A stretch of 64,000 nucleotides of DNA from the NCBI RefSeq assembly GCF_009766105.1, contig NZ_LMUH01000026.1:895489-959488 (forward strand). The letters are read 5' to 3'. Positions 1-7,445 of this stretch are shown one piece after another. The translations under genes were made by a program, and so were the position numbers. Position 1 is the first letter of the stretch, and every line of letters begins with the position of its first letter. The DNA comes from Granulicella sp. S156. GTDB taxonomy: Bacteria > Acidobacteriota > Terriglobia > Terriglobales > Acidobacteriaceae. The notes below the pieces were generated by a model. It made no database searches, had not been told where the DNA came from, and saw only the letters and a list, made by a program, of their open reading frames with translations.

Positions 1-2
1 CC

Positions 3-470
3 CCGCCTCCGGCAACCAGGCATACCGCCGAGCTGGCCGCAGAGGCCGATACCCACTGCGACCCTACCCCCTCTGAGCCGCTCCCTGCCAAGCCCGGAGC
101 CGAACAGAAGGTCCCTCGAGGATCTCTCGACCCGCACCACCCCTTGATCAATCGCGACCTGGATACTGGCAGCCCAGTCAAACCCAGCGGCTATCGCCTG
201 ACAGACGACACCTACGCCAGGCTGCTACATCGCCTCGCGCTGCACCCGGATAATGCTGTCCCACCTGGCATTAAGGCCGATATCCTCGCCTACTACGCCA
301 ACCTCGACCTGCCTTTTGCCACGAAGAAGGACCCCTCCGCATGGACGGCAGTTCAGCAGGATCTCGCCATCATGAGGACCCTTTCCACCAGCACCGACCC
401 GCTGCCCTACCCCACGTACGGCACGGGTGACGATGCCGGAGCCCCAGCCCCTGCGGGTTCTCCGCAATAA
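3..470 (+). CDS. Hypothetical protein, 5'-truncated by the window edge
   Basis: The frame is open from the first bases of the window and stops at 468-470, so the start lies upstream. The visible part is about 155 residues, rich in Pro and Ala, with no membrane segment. Its middle is a small helical stretch (TYARLLHRLALHPDNAVPPG, then KADILAYYANLDLPFATKKD). I do not recognise a family. It ends 62 bp before the iscU start and points the same way, so it may share a transcript with the ISC genes. In many bacteria iscR/iscS precede iscU, and those would have to lie upstream of this gene. A TTG at 144 could be an internal start, but the upstream frame looks equally coding. Confidence 0.55.
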   Translation, partial: PPPATRHTAELAAEADTHCDPTPSEPLPAKPGAEQKVPRGSLDPHHPLINRDLDTGSPVKPSGYRLTDDTYARLLHRLALHPDNAVPPGIKADILAYYANLDLPFATKKDPSAWTAVQQDLAIMRTLSTSTDPLPYPTYGTGDDAGAPAPAGSPQ

Positions 471-532
471 CCGCACCACCCTTCCGCACCCTCTGGCTTA
501 GGAGTATCATCTAAGTGACGAGGTATATTTCC

Positions 533-952
533 ATGGCATATAGCGATAAGGTTGTTGATCACTACGAAAATCCCCGCAACGTCGGCACGCTCGATAAGAG
601 CTCATCCGAGGTTGGCACCGGCCTGGTCGGCGCCCCCGAGTGCGGCGACGTCATGCGCCTCCAGATCAAGGTAAATCCCGAGACCCAGGTCATCGAGGAT
701 GCCAAGTTCAAGACATTCGGCTGCGGTTCGGCCATTGCCTCCAGCTCACTCGCAACCGAGTGGGTCAAGGGCAAGACTGTCGCTGAGGCGTTGACGATCT
801 CGAACACCGACATTGTCAAGGAGCTCGCGCTTCCCCCGGTTAAGATTCACTGCTCGGTTCTGGCGGAAGACGCCATCCGCGCCGCGATCGGCGACTGGAA
901 GAAGAAGAACGGCGTCGGCGAAGAAGCCGGTGTCGCTGTCGCGGCTCACTAA
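533..952 (+). CDS. iscU: IscU, Fe-S cluster assembly scaffold
   Basis: This is the scaffold on which [2Fe-2S] clusters are built from IscS-derived sulfur before hand-over to HscA/HscB and carriers. The 139-residue product starts MAYSDKVVDHYENPRNVG, close to Escherichia coli IscU. The cluster ligands are present: Cys37 and Asp39 in APECGDV, Cys64 in FGCGSAIAS, and His106-Cys107 in KIHCSVLAEDA. The LPPVK motif that IscU family members present to HscA lies just before His106. I chose ATG at 533 over the upstream GTG at 515 because it matches the family start and has GACGAGG ten bases upstream. HscA, HscB and ferredoxin are encoded downstream in the window. The Ala/Val-rich tail after residue 125 is longer than in E. 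coli. Confidence 0.97.
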   Translation: MAYSDKVVDHYENPRNVGTLDKSSSEVGTGLVGAPECGDVMRLQIKVNPETQVIEDAKFKTFGCGSAIASSSLATEWVKGKTVAEALTISNTDIVKELALPPVKIHCSVLAEDAIRAAIGDWKKKNGVGEEAGVAVAAH

Positions 953-971
953 ACGCAAAACCTTACCCGTG

Positions 972-1002
972 AGGCCGGCGGGCAGCCTTGCCGCCGGCCT
1001 TT
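972..1002 (+). terminator. GC-rich hairpin between iscU and iscA
   Basis: The arms GGCCGGCGG (973-981) and CCGCCGGCC (991-999) pair perfectly, with a flanking A-T pair, and are followed by only three T. It could be a weak intrinsic terminator or attenuator that lowers expression after iscU, or an mRNA-stabilising hairpin. The short T run argues against strong termination. Confidence 0.45.
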
Positions 1003-1085
1003 GCGCGCCCTGTATTTGCTTTTGTTTCTGGCCTTTTCGCGGAGAGTTTGATTCTCTGCGGACCTAGCACTCATCGAATAAACGT

Positions 1086-1583
1086 ATGTCCACAGTCTCT
1101 ATCAGTTCGACGACCAGCCAGTCCATGAGCGCTCCTGCGCCTGCGGCCCCCAAAGATCCGCTCGCCGGCATGACCCTGCTCGTCGCCGAGGGTCAGACCT
1201 CACGCGCCAAGGCTGCTATCGAGATCACGAAGAACGCACTCAAGCGCATCCGCGTCGCCATGGCCAAAGAAGGCATCTCGCCCGACGAGGGTGGTTTGCG
1301 TCTGGGCGTTCAGGGCGGTGGCTGCTCGGGGCTGAGCTACAACATCCGCTTCGACTCGAAGCCCCGCGAGCGCGACCGCACCTTTGTCTTCGGTGCCGGT
1401 ATCGAGACCCCCAACGACCCCAGCGGGGCAAAGCCTGTCCGCCTCTTCGTCGATCCGAAGAGCTATCTGTACCTCGCGGGCATGGTGCTGGACTTTGAAG
1501 AGACCCTGATGCGCCAGGGCTTCAACTTCATCAATCCCAACTCCACCAAGAGCTGCGGGTGCGGGTCTAGCTTCTCGGCGTAA
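1086..1583 (+). CDS. iscA: IscA-type Fe-S carrier protein
   Basis: This A-type carrier delivers Fe-S clusters to target proteins. The three conserved cysteines are visible: one in the GGGCSGLSY motif and two in the C-terminal SCGCGSSF motif, with the usual LFVDPKSYLYLAGM core between them. The product is 165 residues, against about 107 for E. coli IscA. The excess is an N-terminal Ser/Thr/Pro/Ala-rich stretch of roughly 50 residues that is probably disordered. The true start may be internal, since ATG codons in frame lie at 1125 and 1170 and no strong ribosome-binding site marks 1086. It lies 134 bp after iscU on the same strand. It could be named IscA or ErpA, and the neighbourhood favours IscA. 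Confidence 0.9.
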   Translation: MSTVSISSTTSQSMSAPAPAAPKDPLAGMTLLVAEGQTSRAKAAIEITKNALKRIRVAMAKEGISPDEGGLRLGVQGGGCSGLSYNIRFDSKPRERDRTFVFGAGIETPNDPSGAKPVRLFVDPKSYLYLAGMVLDFEETLMRQGFNFINPNSTKSCGCGSSFSA

Positions 1584-1608
1584 ACGTCATCTGCATCTCG
1601 GAGGTGAG

Positions 1609-1818
1609 ATGTCTCAGAAGTGGAAGTTCATTCTGACTTTTGGCTTAGGTTGGGGGGTCTTTACCTTTCTGGGGACTTCGGCGTTGCACGTTTGGGTCGA
1701 TCATCGTACTGTCACGCCGACAGATGGCTTCGTAGGCCTCGTCAGTTGGTCGCTAGTGGGCCTAGTGTTTGGAACTGCTGCGTGGAAGCGGAAGCTGAAG
1801 AACACCCGCCAACGATAA
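1609..1818 (+). CDS. Small two-helix membrane protein
   Basis: A 69-residue protein with two predicted membrane helices (about residues 6-26 and 40-58) and a basic C-terminus (WKRKLKNTRQR). A good ribosome-binding site, GGAGGTGAG, precedes the ATG. It follows iscA by 25 bp and is probably co-transcribed with it. No family is recognised. It is immediately followed, in the same reading frame after its stop codon, by the remnant of a HicB antitoxin gene. Confidence 0.6.
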   Translation: MSQKWKFILTFGLGWGVFTFLGTSALHVWVDHRTVTPTDGFVGLVSWSLVGLVFGTAAWKRKLKNTRQR

Positions 1819-1824
1819 CGGCTT

Positions 1825-1965
1825 GGTGATGCCGCAGAAACACTAGAAGAAGTGTCCACACTTATCCGCGAAGGCATTGCTATCCATATCGATGGTCTCA
1901 GAGAAGACGGTCTGCCAATTCCCGAACCCATAACGACCGCAGAACGTATCTTCGTTGCCGCTTAA
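1825..1965 (+). pseudogene. HicB antitoxin remnant (C-terminal half only)
   Basis: Reading from 1825 gives 46 codons ending in TAA at 1963-1965. The peptide contains GDAAETLEEVSTLIREGIAI and ends DGLREDGLPIPEPITTAERI plus FVAA. This matches the C-terminal part of HicB-family antitoxins (typical pattern: G-T-x-E-E-A-x-x-N-x-x-E-A-I, then L-x-E-D-G-x-P-I-P-x-P). There is no start codon and no N-terminal half: the in-frame codon two positions upstream is TAA, the stop of the preceding membrane-protein gene. No HicA toxin is visible nearby. I infer a decayed toxin-antitoxin locus, with repeat A1 beginning 30 bp downstream. Confidence 0.75.
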
Positions 1966-1995
1966 GACGGTTCTCCTATAGAGATACCCCAAACC

Positions 1996-2156
1996 TGTCA
2001 TCTCGACCCTGAGCGTAGTCGAAGGGTCAGCGCTTTTGCCGCCGTAGCGGAGAGACCTGCAGTTTGCCAGTGGGGACATTGTCGCAAGCTCAGGCAAGCT
2101 GCCGGTCTCTCCGCTGCGCGTCACGATAAAACCATGACGCTTCGGTCGAGATGACA
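1996..2156. repeat. Dispersed inverted repeat, family A, copy 1
   Basis: The ends are GTCATCTCGACC and GGTCGAGATGAC, a terminal inverted repeat. Inside are GTAGCGGAGAGACCTGCAG on one side and its imperfect complement near GGTCTCTCCGCTGCGCG on the other, so the whole 161 bp folds back on itself. Related copies occur at 34707-34853, and half copies at about 56565-56613 and 59661-59713. All are intergenic. It also carries the sub-motif CCTGAGCGTAGTCGAAGGG. No reading frame is present. Confidence 0.8.
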
Positions 2157-2215
2157 GAGTTGGGGTGATACGTACTAAGGCACCTGACAGGACGCGCTGG
2201 AATGAACCCACTAGC

Positions 2216-2947
2216 CTACTGCGCTGGTGGGGCTTGCGCCGGCGGTGTGGCACTCGCAATCTTGTCCGTCGTCTTCACGTGATACATCTCCGATAGCAGT
2301 TGCTTGTACACGTCCATCGGCGGAAGAAACACCTTGGCCCTCCGGGCATCGAGCGTTCCGGGATCTTCGACACCGAACATCGCCATTGCTCCATCCAGCA
2401 TCTTGAACTGCGAGCCATAGCGCTGCAGCTTGCCCTCTGCCACCAACTCCTTGTCGATGACGAGCGCCAACGTTGAACCATCGATCTTGCCGTCATCCGC
2501 CAGCGTCTCAAGCTGGGGTAGCAGCGAGAGCTGCCAGGCATGGTCAGCGGTATGTGTCAGAATCAGCATCGCCCCATTCGATGCCTCGATTCCGACCAGC
2601 GCAATCGTCGGCCAGCCGCTTTTCGCGACGATATCCTTCAACTCCGTCGTTAGTCCGGCGTCCACCTCAGCGAGGTTTGTAGCCATCTCCAGCTTCTCTT
2701 TGCTCTTGGGTTGACCATGCTGCATGCCGCGTGCCGATTGATCGCGATCGGCCATGGACAGCAACTGGTCGCGTAGCGTGGCGTCGGTTCCAGGACCGTT
2801 GCGCTTGACTAACTCCTCGCGCCGGTGATCGAGATCCACCATCCATGCCGGCTCGGCTGCATCGGACGTCGCCGCGGTCTTCTGTGCAACCAACACGGAA
2901 GGAATACCCAACGAAAGAGAAAGCAGCAACACAATTGATCGACTCAT
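2216..2947 (-). CDS. DUF6624-like secreted protein
   Basis: A 243-residue protein with an N-terminal signal peptide (MSRSIVLLLSLSLGIPSVLV, cleavage near VAQ). The core, SGWPTIALVGIEASNGAMLI, then HTADHAWQLSLLPQLE and KELVAEGKLQRYGSQF, follows the DUF6624 pattern (GWP, followed by a His-rich helix, a charged helix and QRYGTQ). The function of that domain is unknown. The tail is Pro/Ala rich. I chose ATG at 2947 rather than TTG at 2956 because it gives a normal signal peptide. It interrupts the ISC genes on the opposite strand, 85 bp from the divergent hscB. Confidence 0.7.
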   Translation of the reverse strand: MSRSIVLLLSLSLGIPSVLVAQKTAATSDAAEPAWMVDLDHRREELVKRNGPGTDATLRDQLLSMADRDQSARGMQHGQPKSKEKLEMATNLAEVDAGLTTELKDIVAKSGWPTIALVGIEASNGAMLILTHTADHAWQLSLLPQLETLADDGKIDGSTLALVIDKELVAEGKLQRYGSQFKMLDGAMAMFGVEDPGTLDARRAKVFLPPMDVYKQLLSEMYHVKTTDKIASATPPAQAPPAQ

Positions 2948-3032
2948 AGATAGCAATCATACGATTCTTGCTTCGCGCTGGTTCCCAAAAACATCTAACC
3001 TAAAGAAAACGAGACGAGATTTGGAAGACCCG

Positions 3033-3662
3033 ATGAGTCACGAAGCGCACAACAACTACTTCACCCAGTTCAGCCTCCCGCAGCACCTGCACATCGACCT
3101 TGCCTTGCTGGAGAAGGCTTTCTATGCGCAATCGCGCAGATTGCACCCGGATCGCTTCGCCGCCAAGCCACAGGCCGAGCAGGATGCAGCGCTCGCCGCG
3201 TCGTCGCACCTGAATGACGCCTACCGCACGCTGCGCGACCCCATCGCACGCACGGAGTATCTGCTCTCTCTCGAAGGCATCCAGATGGAGGAGCAATCGC
3301 GCGCGGCGACTGATGCCGCCAAGGCTGCAGGCACGGAGAAGAAACAGGTCGCGCCGCCCGACCTGCTCGAAGAGGCCTTCGAGCTGAACATGCAGCTGGA
3401 AGAGATGCGCATGGCGAAAAAAAAGGGCGAAGACGATCCCGATACGCGCCACGATCTTCAGCAGGCGCAACAGCACTTCACGTCGATGCTCGCCGAGTCG
3501 CAGCAGCAACTCGAAGCCCTGTGGTCGAAGTGGGACGCAGCCGTCGACGCAAACGATAGTTCCGCGAAAGATACTGCCAAAAAGGCACTCGTCGCGCTGC
3601 TTAACCGTCGCAGTTATATCCGCAATCTCGTACGGGATGTGAACGAAGCCCTGGAATCATAA
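3033..3662 (+). CDS. hscB: HscB, J-domain co-chaperone for Fe-S assembly
   Basis: HscB binds IscU, delivers it to HscA and stimulates HscA ATPase. The J-domain signature HPD is at residues 38-40 (RRLHPDRF), followed by helix III and the LNDAYRTLRDPIARTEYLL segment typical of HscB. The C-terminal half is a helical IscU-binding domain ending in RRSYIRNLVRDVNEAL. The product has 209 residues against 171 in E. coli; the excess is a Lys/Glu/Ala-rich insertion around residues 90-105. I chose ATG at 3033, preceded by GGAAG, over an in-frame TTG at 3021. hscA is separated from hscB here by about 3.8 kb of unrelated genes. Confidence 0.93.
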   Translation: MSHEAHNNYFTQFSLPQHLHIDLALLEKAFYAQSRRLHPDRFAAKPQAEQDAALAASSHLNDAYRTLRDPIARTEYLLSLEGIQMEEQSRAATDAAKAAGTEKKQVAPPDLLEEAFELNMQLEEMRMAKKKGEDDPDTRHDLQQAQQHFTSMLAESQQQLEALWSKWDAAVDANDSSAKDTAKKALVALLNRRSYIRNLVRDVNEALES

Positions 3663-3680
3663 GTTTTCAAAGGAAAAGGC

Positions 3681-4091
3681 ATGCCACTGGTACGAATCTC
3701 CGTCTCGAACACAGTCTCCACAGAGCGGCGCAAGCAGATCGCAGACTCGATCTACGACGCGATGCGCGCTACTCTCAACATTCCGGAAGGCGACCGTTTT
3801 GTGGTCCTGACCGCACACACTCAGGACGAGCTGATCGCCGATCCGCACTTTATGAAGATGCAGCGTACGAACGACTTCCTGATCGTGCATGTAACGCTCC
3901 GGCAGGGACGCTCTATCGAGATCAAACAATCGTTCTACAAAAAGGTCGCTCAGCTCCTCAACGAGCGGGCCAATGTCGATCCGGACAATGTCATGATCGT
4001 GTTGTCTGAGAACGGCCTGGAAGACTGGTCGTTTGGGCGTGGCGAAGCTCAATATGTATTGAATCCGCCAGCACCTATTCCATCTGCTTAG
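3681..4091 (+). CDS. Tautomerase-family protein (4-oxalocrotonate tautomerase fold)
   Basis: The 136-residue protein starts MPLVRIS, leaving Pro2 as the N-terminal catalytic base once Met is removed, the hallmark of the tautomerase superfamily. The length and the ...EGDRFVVLTAHTQDELIADP... and ...VDPDNVMIVLSENGLEDWSF... segments fit the two-repeat Tautomerase_2 group. The substrate cannot be read from sequence. It lies 18 bp after hscB with AAAGGAAAAG as ribosome-binding site, so it is likely co-transcribed with hscB, and a hairpin follows it. A link to Fe-S assembly is not implied by the family. Confidence 0.85.
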   Translation: MPLVRISVSNTVSTERRKQIADSIYDAMRATLNIPEGDRFVVLTAHTQDELIADPHFMKMQRTNDFLIVHVTLRQGRSIEIKQSFYKKVAQLLNERANVDPDNVMIVLSENGLEDWSFGRGEAQYVLNPPAPIPSA

Positions 4092-4097
4092 ACTGGA

Positions 4098-4124
4098 GAA
4101 CCCTGGTCGTTACGATCAGGGTTC
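4098..4124 (+). terminator. Hairpin after the tautomerase gene
   Basis: GAACCCTGGTCG pairs with CGATCAGGGTTC with one G-T pair, a 12-bp stem around a three-base loop starting 7 bp after the stop codon. No T run follows, so it is a probable transcript-end structure rather than a textbook intrinsic terminator. Confidence 0.5.
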
Positions 4125-4175
4125 CCTCAGGTTCTTCGCTGGCTTTTGAACCGTTCCCTCTGCTATCAAGCAGGC

Positions 4176-5060
4176 ATGAGCCTCTGCCGCAAACTATTGT
4201 TTCTTGTCGTCGCCCTGTTCTCTCTTGGCAGCCTGCATGCGCAGGCCCATCCTGACTGGACCACGCCTGTCGCGCCCTTCCGCATTGCGGGCAACCTGTA
4301 CTATGTCGGGAGCCGCGATCTGGCGGCGTATCTCGTTGTTACCCCGGCGGGTGACATCCTCATCAACTCCAATCTGGGATCCTCCCCTCCGCTGATTCGC
4401 CGTAGCGTCGAGCAGCTTGGGTTTCATTTCTCCGATATCAAAATCCTGCTCATCAGCCACGCGCACTCCGACCATGCGGGCGGAAGCGCGGCCATCCTGA
4501 AACAGACCGGCGCGAAGTATATGGTGATGGATGCCGACGTACCCCTTATCGAGGACGGCGGTCGCAGTGACTTCGCTTACGGCGGCCATCAACTCATGCA
4601 GCCGGCACACGTTGATCGCGTGCTGCACGATGGTGACGAAGTACAGCTCGGCGACAGCGTGCTCGTCGCACATAAGACCGCAGGTCACACACGCGGCACC
4701 ACCACATGGACGATGCGACTACAGGACGGTGGCAAGACACGCGACGTGGTCATCGTAGGCGGCTGGAGTGTGCTGTCGGAGTACCGGCTCGTCGCGACAG
4801 CAAAGCAGCCGGCCTCGTATCCGGGCATCGCACGGGACTACGCGCACACCTTCGATGTTCTGCGCTCGCTGCCCTGCGATATCTTTCTCGGCGCGCATGG
4901 TCTCTACTTTGGGATGCTGGACAAGCTCGCGCTGCTGCCAAAGCAGGGCCCTGCCGTATGGATCGACCCTGCGGGTTACAAGAGCTCTGTACTGGAGGAG
5001 CAGAAAGATTTTGAAGATAGGCTTGCGGAGCAGCAGCACAAGAGCACTTCAACCCCATAG
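4176..5060 (+). CDS. Subclass B3-like metallo-beta-lactamase fold hydrolase, secreted
   Basis: Signal peptide (LCRKLLFLVVALFSLGSLHA) followed by a metallo-beta-lactamase domain. The zinc motif HAHSDH lies at residues 95-100. The next His ligand is in TAGHTRGTTTWTM and the last in FLGAHGLYF, the arrangement of subclass B3 enzymes (HxHxDH, one His, one His). Length (294 aa) is normal for B3. B3 relatives are common in soil bacteria and may hydrolyse beta-lactams or unrelated substrates, so activity on antibiotics is an inference. I chose ATG at 4176 because it gives a clean signal peptide; TTG at 4146 is also in frame. It ends 3 bp from a convergent gene. Confidence 0.85.
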   Translation: MSLCRKLLFLVVALFSLGSLHAQAHPDWTTPVAPFRIAGNLYYVGSRDLAAYLVVTPAGDILINSNLGSSPPLIRRSVEQLGFHFSDIKILLISHAHSDHAGGSAAILKQTGAKYMVMDADVPLIEDGGRSDFAYGGHQLMQPAHVDRVLHDGDEVQLGDSVLVAHKTAGHTRGTTTWTMRLQDGGKTRDVVIVGGWSVLSEYRLVATAKQPASYPGIARDYAHTFDVLRSLPCDIFLGAHGLYFGMLDKLALLPKQGPAVWIDPAGYKSSVLEEQKDFEDRLAEQQHKSTSTP

Positions 5061-5063
5061 GCA

Positions 5064-5420
5064 TCAGCGTTCTCTGACGGGCTGATGCGGAGCATTGGCC
5101 CACACTCTTATCGCGACCTTATCCCTCGGCCACCCCGATCGAGCAAGGAGATCGAACACCAGTTCGACTCTTTGCTTCGGTGCACCGGTGGCGATCTCCA
5201 TCGTCACGGACGACGTCGGCGAGGGCCCACCTTCCGGATAACATCCGATTTTAACAGTCCCCGCTAGCACCGCAGGACTCCGCCTCAGCGGCGTCCCGCC
5301 ACTCATCTCGTAGATCGCTCCATTCGCGGCGACACCAATGACCACGGGACACGGTTTCGCAGAAGCAACACCTACCTGGGATGCTCCCAGCACAAACCAG
5401 ACCAGAGCCGCATGCATCAT
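5064..5420 (-). CDS. Small secreted protein of unknown function
   Basis: A 118-residue protein with a signal peptide (MMHAALVWFVLGASQVGVAS, cleavage near ASA). The mature part holds two Cys (KPCPVVI, KIGCYPEG) that could form a disulfide, and ends in a charged tail. I do not recognise a family. Its ATG overlaps the stop codon of the DinB-like gene by 4 bp, so it is translationally coupled as the third gene of a minus-strand operon (VOC protein, DinB-like protein, this protein). Confidence 0.65.
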   Translation of the reverse strand: MMHAALVWFVLGASQVGVASAKPCPVVIGVAANGAIYEMSGGTPLRRSPAVLAGTVKIGCYPEGGPSPTSSVTMEIATGAPKQRVELVFDLLARSGWPRDKVAIRVWANAPHQPVRER

Positions 5421-5884
5421 TTTTCGAGCCTCTCCAGATGATGCAGGTCATGCCCCGCCATAATCTGCACGATCGTCCAAAGCGTCTCCTCGCCGCGCTC
5501 GGGATGGGTCACGGGCCGCTGCTTGTCCGCCTCGCTCAAGCCTCCGACGAACGCCACGTTCCACGCTCGCAACGCCTCAAAACAGGCGCGAGCCTGTGCC
5601 AGCGAGTACACCGCATAGATACGCGCCCACGCATCCTGATCGAATGGCTGAATCATCGAATGGTCTTCGCCAAAGGCTTGCCGCAGCCGCCAGCTCCAGG
5701 CGATCTCGCTGTCCGCCAGATGCGCGACGATCTCGCGCAGACTCCACTTGCCCGGCGCGGGTTGTGCCTCTGCCTGTTCGGGACTCACCCCATCCAATAC
5801 TCGAGCCAGCCGCCCGGCCGTCTCGGCGATTACCTGTTGCGGATCGCGTTCTCCCAGTGCCGTTGCATATGGAAATGTGCTCAT
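5417..5884 (-). CDS. DinB superfamily protein
   Basis: A 155-residue four-helix-bundle protein of the DinB/YfiT superfamily. The metal-binding histidines are visible: one in LREIVAHLADSE and two in the C-terminal GHDLHHLERL, a layout that normally binds a divalent cation. Family members act in thiol-dependent transfer or detoxification reactions or have unknown function. GKWSLREIVAHL is the classic opening of this group. Its start overlaps the end of the VOC gene by 4 bp and its stop overlaps the next start by 4 bp, so three genes are coupled. Confidence 0.85.
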   Translation of the reverse strand: MSTFPYATALGERDPQQVIAETAGRLARVLDGVSPEQAEAQPAPGKWSLREIVAHLADSEIAWSWRLRQAFGEDHSMIQPFDQDAWARIYAVYSLAQARACFEALRAWNVAFVGGLSEADKQRPVTHPERGEETLWTIVQIMAGHDLHHLERLEK

Positions 5885-6321
5885 GCATGCTCCTCGCGCG
5901 GTGCAGCCCAGGGGTTATAGCTGCCCACCCACCACACGTGGCCTTCCAGATCACGACACGCGAACGCCTTGCCACCATAGTCAGGCGAGGACAGCTCCTG
6001 CACGATCTCCGCACCAGCTGTTTTTGCGGAGGCATACACCGCATCGCAGTCCTCGACGATCAGGCAGAGGCCTGCCGTCTCGCGACCGTCGATCTCGTCC
6101 GGCTGCACCATCACTCGGCTGAACTCGCCATGATTCTGTATGGAGCCCAGCATCAGCATCCCGAGTCCGTGCGTAAGCTGCGCATGCATCACGGTGCCGT
6201 CAGGGCCTTCATAGACCGCCTGCTTGTGAAAGCCGAAGACCCGCACCAGCCAGTCGATGGCCGCATGCGCGTCGCGATAGCGCAGGCTGGGGATAATGGT
6301 TGAGCCTGATTGTTGTGGCAT
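5881..6321 (-). CDS. VOC-superfamily (glyoxalase/bleomycin-resistance-like) protein
   Basis: A 146-residue protein starting MPQQSGSTIIPSLRYRDAHA, with the betaalphabetabetabeta pattern of the vicinal oxygen chelate fold. Typical elements are IDWLVRVFGF, then HAQLTHGLGMLML and the C-terminal GGKAFACRDLEGHVWWVGSY, where D-x-E-G-H-x-W is a common VOC ending. Substrate is unknown. ATG at 6321 is preferred over a start at 6546 that would add a non-homologous leader antisense to the next gene. It is the first gene of the VOC/DinB operon and diverges from the oxidoreductase at 6400. Confidence 0.85.
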   Translation of the reverse strand: MPQQSGSTIIPSLRYRDAHAAIDWLVRVFGFHKQAVYEGPDGTVMHAQLTHGLGMLMLGSIQNHGEFSRVMVQPDEIDGRETAGLCLIVEDCDAVYASAKTAGAEIVQELSSPDYGGKAFACRDLEGHVWWVGSYNPWAAPREEHA

Positions 6322-6399
6322 TGCACTTCTCCTAAGCTGCATCATCGCGCCGTCACGGCGCATCTGTACAGTAGAAAGCAATCGTCTGGAGAGATTTTC

Positions 6400-7359
6400 A
6401 TGAACGCCGCTGTCGTCCACGCCTTCGATGCCCCGCCCCGCTACACCACCTTCGCCGATCCGGTCGCCGCCGAGGGCGAAAAGCTTGTCACTGTCACCGC
6501 TGCTGCACTGCATCCGATCGTGAAATCGCTGGCCAACGGCTCGCACTATGGCAGCACCAGCGAGCTGCCGTTTATTCCAGGAGTCGACGGCGTCGGGCGG
6601 CTGGAAGACGGCACACGTGTCTTCTTCGGCGTGGCGCGGGCCCCCTACGGCACCTTCGCCGAACGGGCGCTGGCCGCAAGCTGGATGTGCCTTCCACTGC
6701 CCGACGGACTCGAAGATGCAACCGCAGCGGGCATTGCGAATCCTGCGATGTCCTCATGGGCGGCGTTGACCGTACGCGCAAAATTTGTAGCGGGCGAAAG
6801 CGTTCTGATTCTCGGTGCGACGGGCGTTTCCGGCCAGCTCTCGATACAGATCGCCAAGCGGCTAGGCGCGCGGCGCGTCGTTGCAGCAGGGCGCAATCCG
6901 GAAGCGCTGGCAAAGCTCACAGAGTTTGGCGCGGATGCCGTTATCTCGCTCGAACAAGAGCCCGCAGCGTTGGTCGCTGCATTCCGTGCGGAGTTCGATC
7001 AAGGCATCGAGGTCGTGCTTGATTACCTCTGGGGCGCGCCCGCCGAAGCCGCGCTTCAGGCCATCGCAAAGAAGGGCCTGAAGACCGCCTCAACGCGGGT
7101 GCGTTTCGTGCAGATCGGATCGAGCGCCGGCGCCAACATCTCGTTACCTGCAGCCACGCTGCGCAGCTCCGGGCTGGAGCTGCTTGGCAGCGGCTTCGGG
7201 AGCGCCTCGCTCAGCCAGCTCAGCCAATCCATCACGGAGTTCTTTCAGGCCGCCGCCAAGCAGCCCTTCCAGTTCAGCCTCAAGACCGCGCCACTAAGCG
7301 AGGTCGAAGCGCTCTGGGGAGAGAAAGAACAAGGCACTCGCCTGGTATTTTTACCGTAA
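6400..7359 (+). CDS. Zinc-independent quinone oxidoreductase-like MDR protein
   Basis: A 319-residue medium-chain dehydrogenase/reductase. The Rossmann nucleotide-binding motif is GATGVSGQLSIQIAKRLGA around residues 143-161, followed by AAGRNPEALAKLTEFGADAV. The catalytic-zinc Cys and the four-Cys structural lobe of alcohol dehydrogenases are absent, which places it with NADPH quinone reductases or enoyl reductases. The substrate cannot be read. ATG at 6400 has TGGAGAG upstream. It is divergent from the VOC operon with a 78-bp shared promoter region. Confidence 0.85.
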   Translation: MNAAVVHAFDAPPRYTTFADPVAAEGEKLVTVTAAALHPIVKSLANGSHYGSTSELPFIPGVDGVGRLEDGTRVFFGVARAPYGTFAERALAASWMCLPLPDGLEDATAAGIANPAMSSWAALTVRAKFVAGESVLILGATGVSGQLSIQIAKRLGARRVVAAGRNPEALAKLTEFGADAVISLEQEPAALVAAFRAEFDQGIEVVLDYLWGAPAEAALQAIAKKGLKTASTRVRFVQIGSSAGANISLPAATLRSSGLELLGSGFGSASLSQLSQSITEFFQAAAKQPFQFSLKTAPLSEVEALWGEKEQGTRLVFLP

Positions 7360-7445
7360 TTTGCAGGCTTCCGCCCAATATAGGACAAATACTGTCCGCG
7401 ATGTAAGACAATAGTTATTGGTGCAAATGTCTCGCGACAGCGCCA

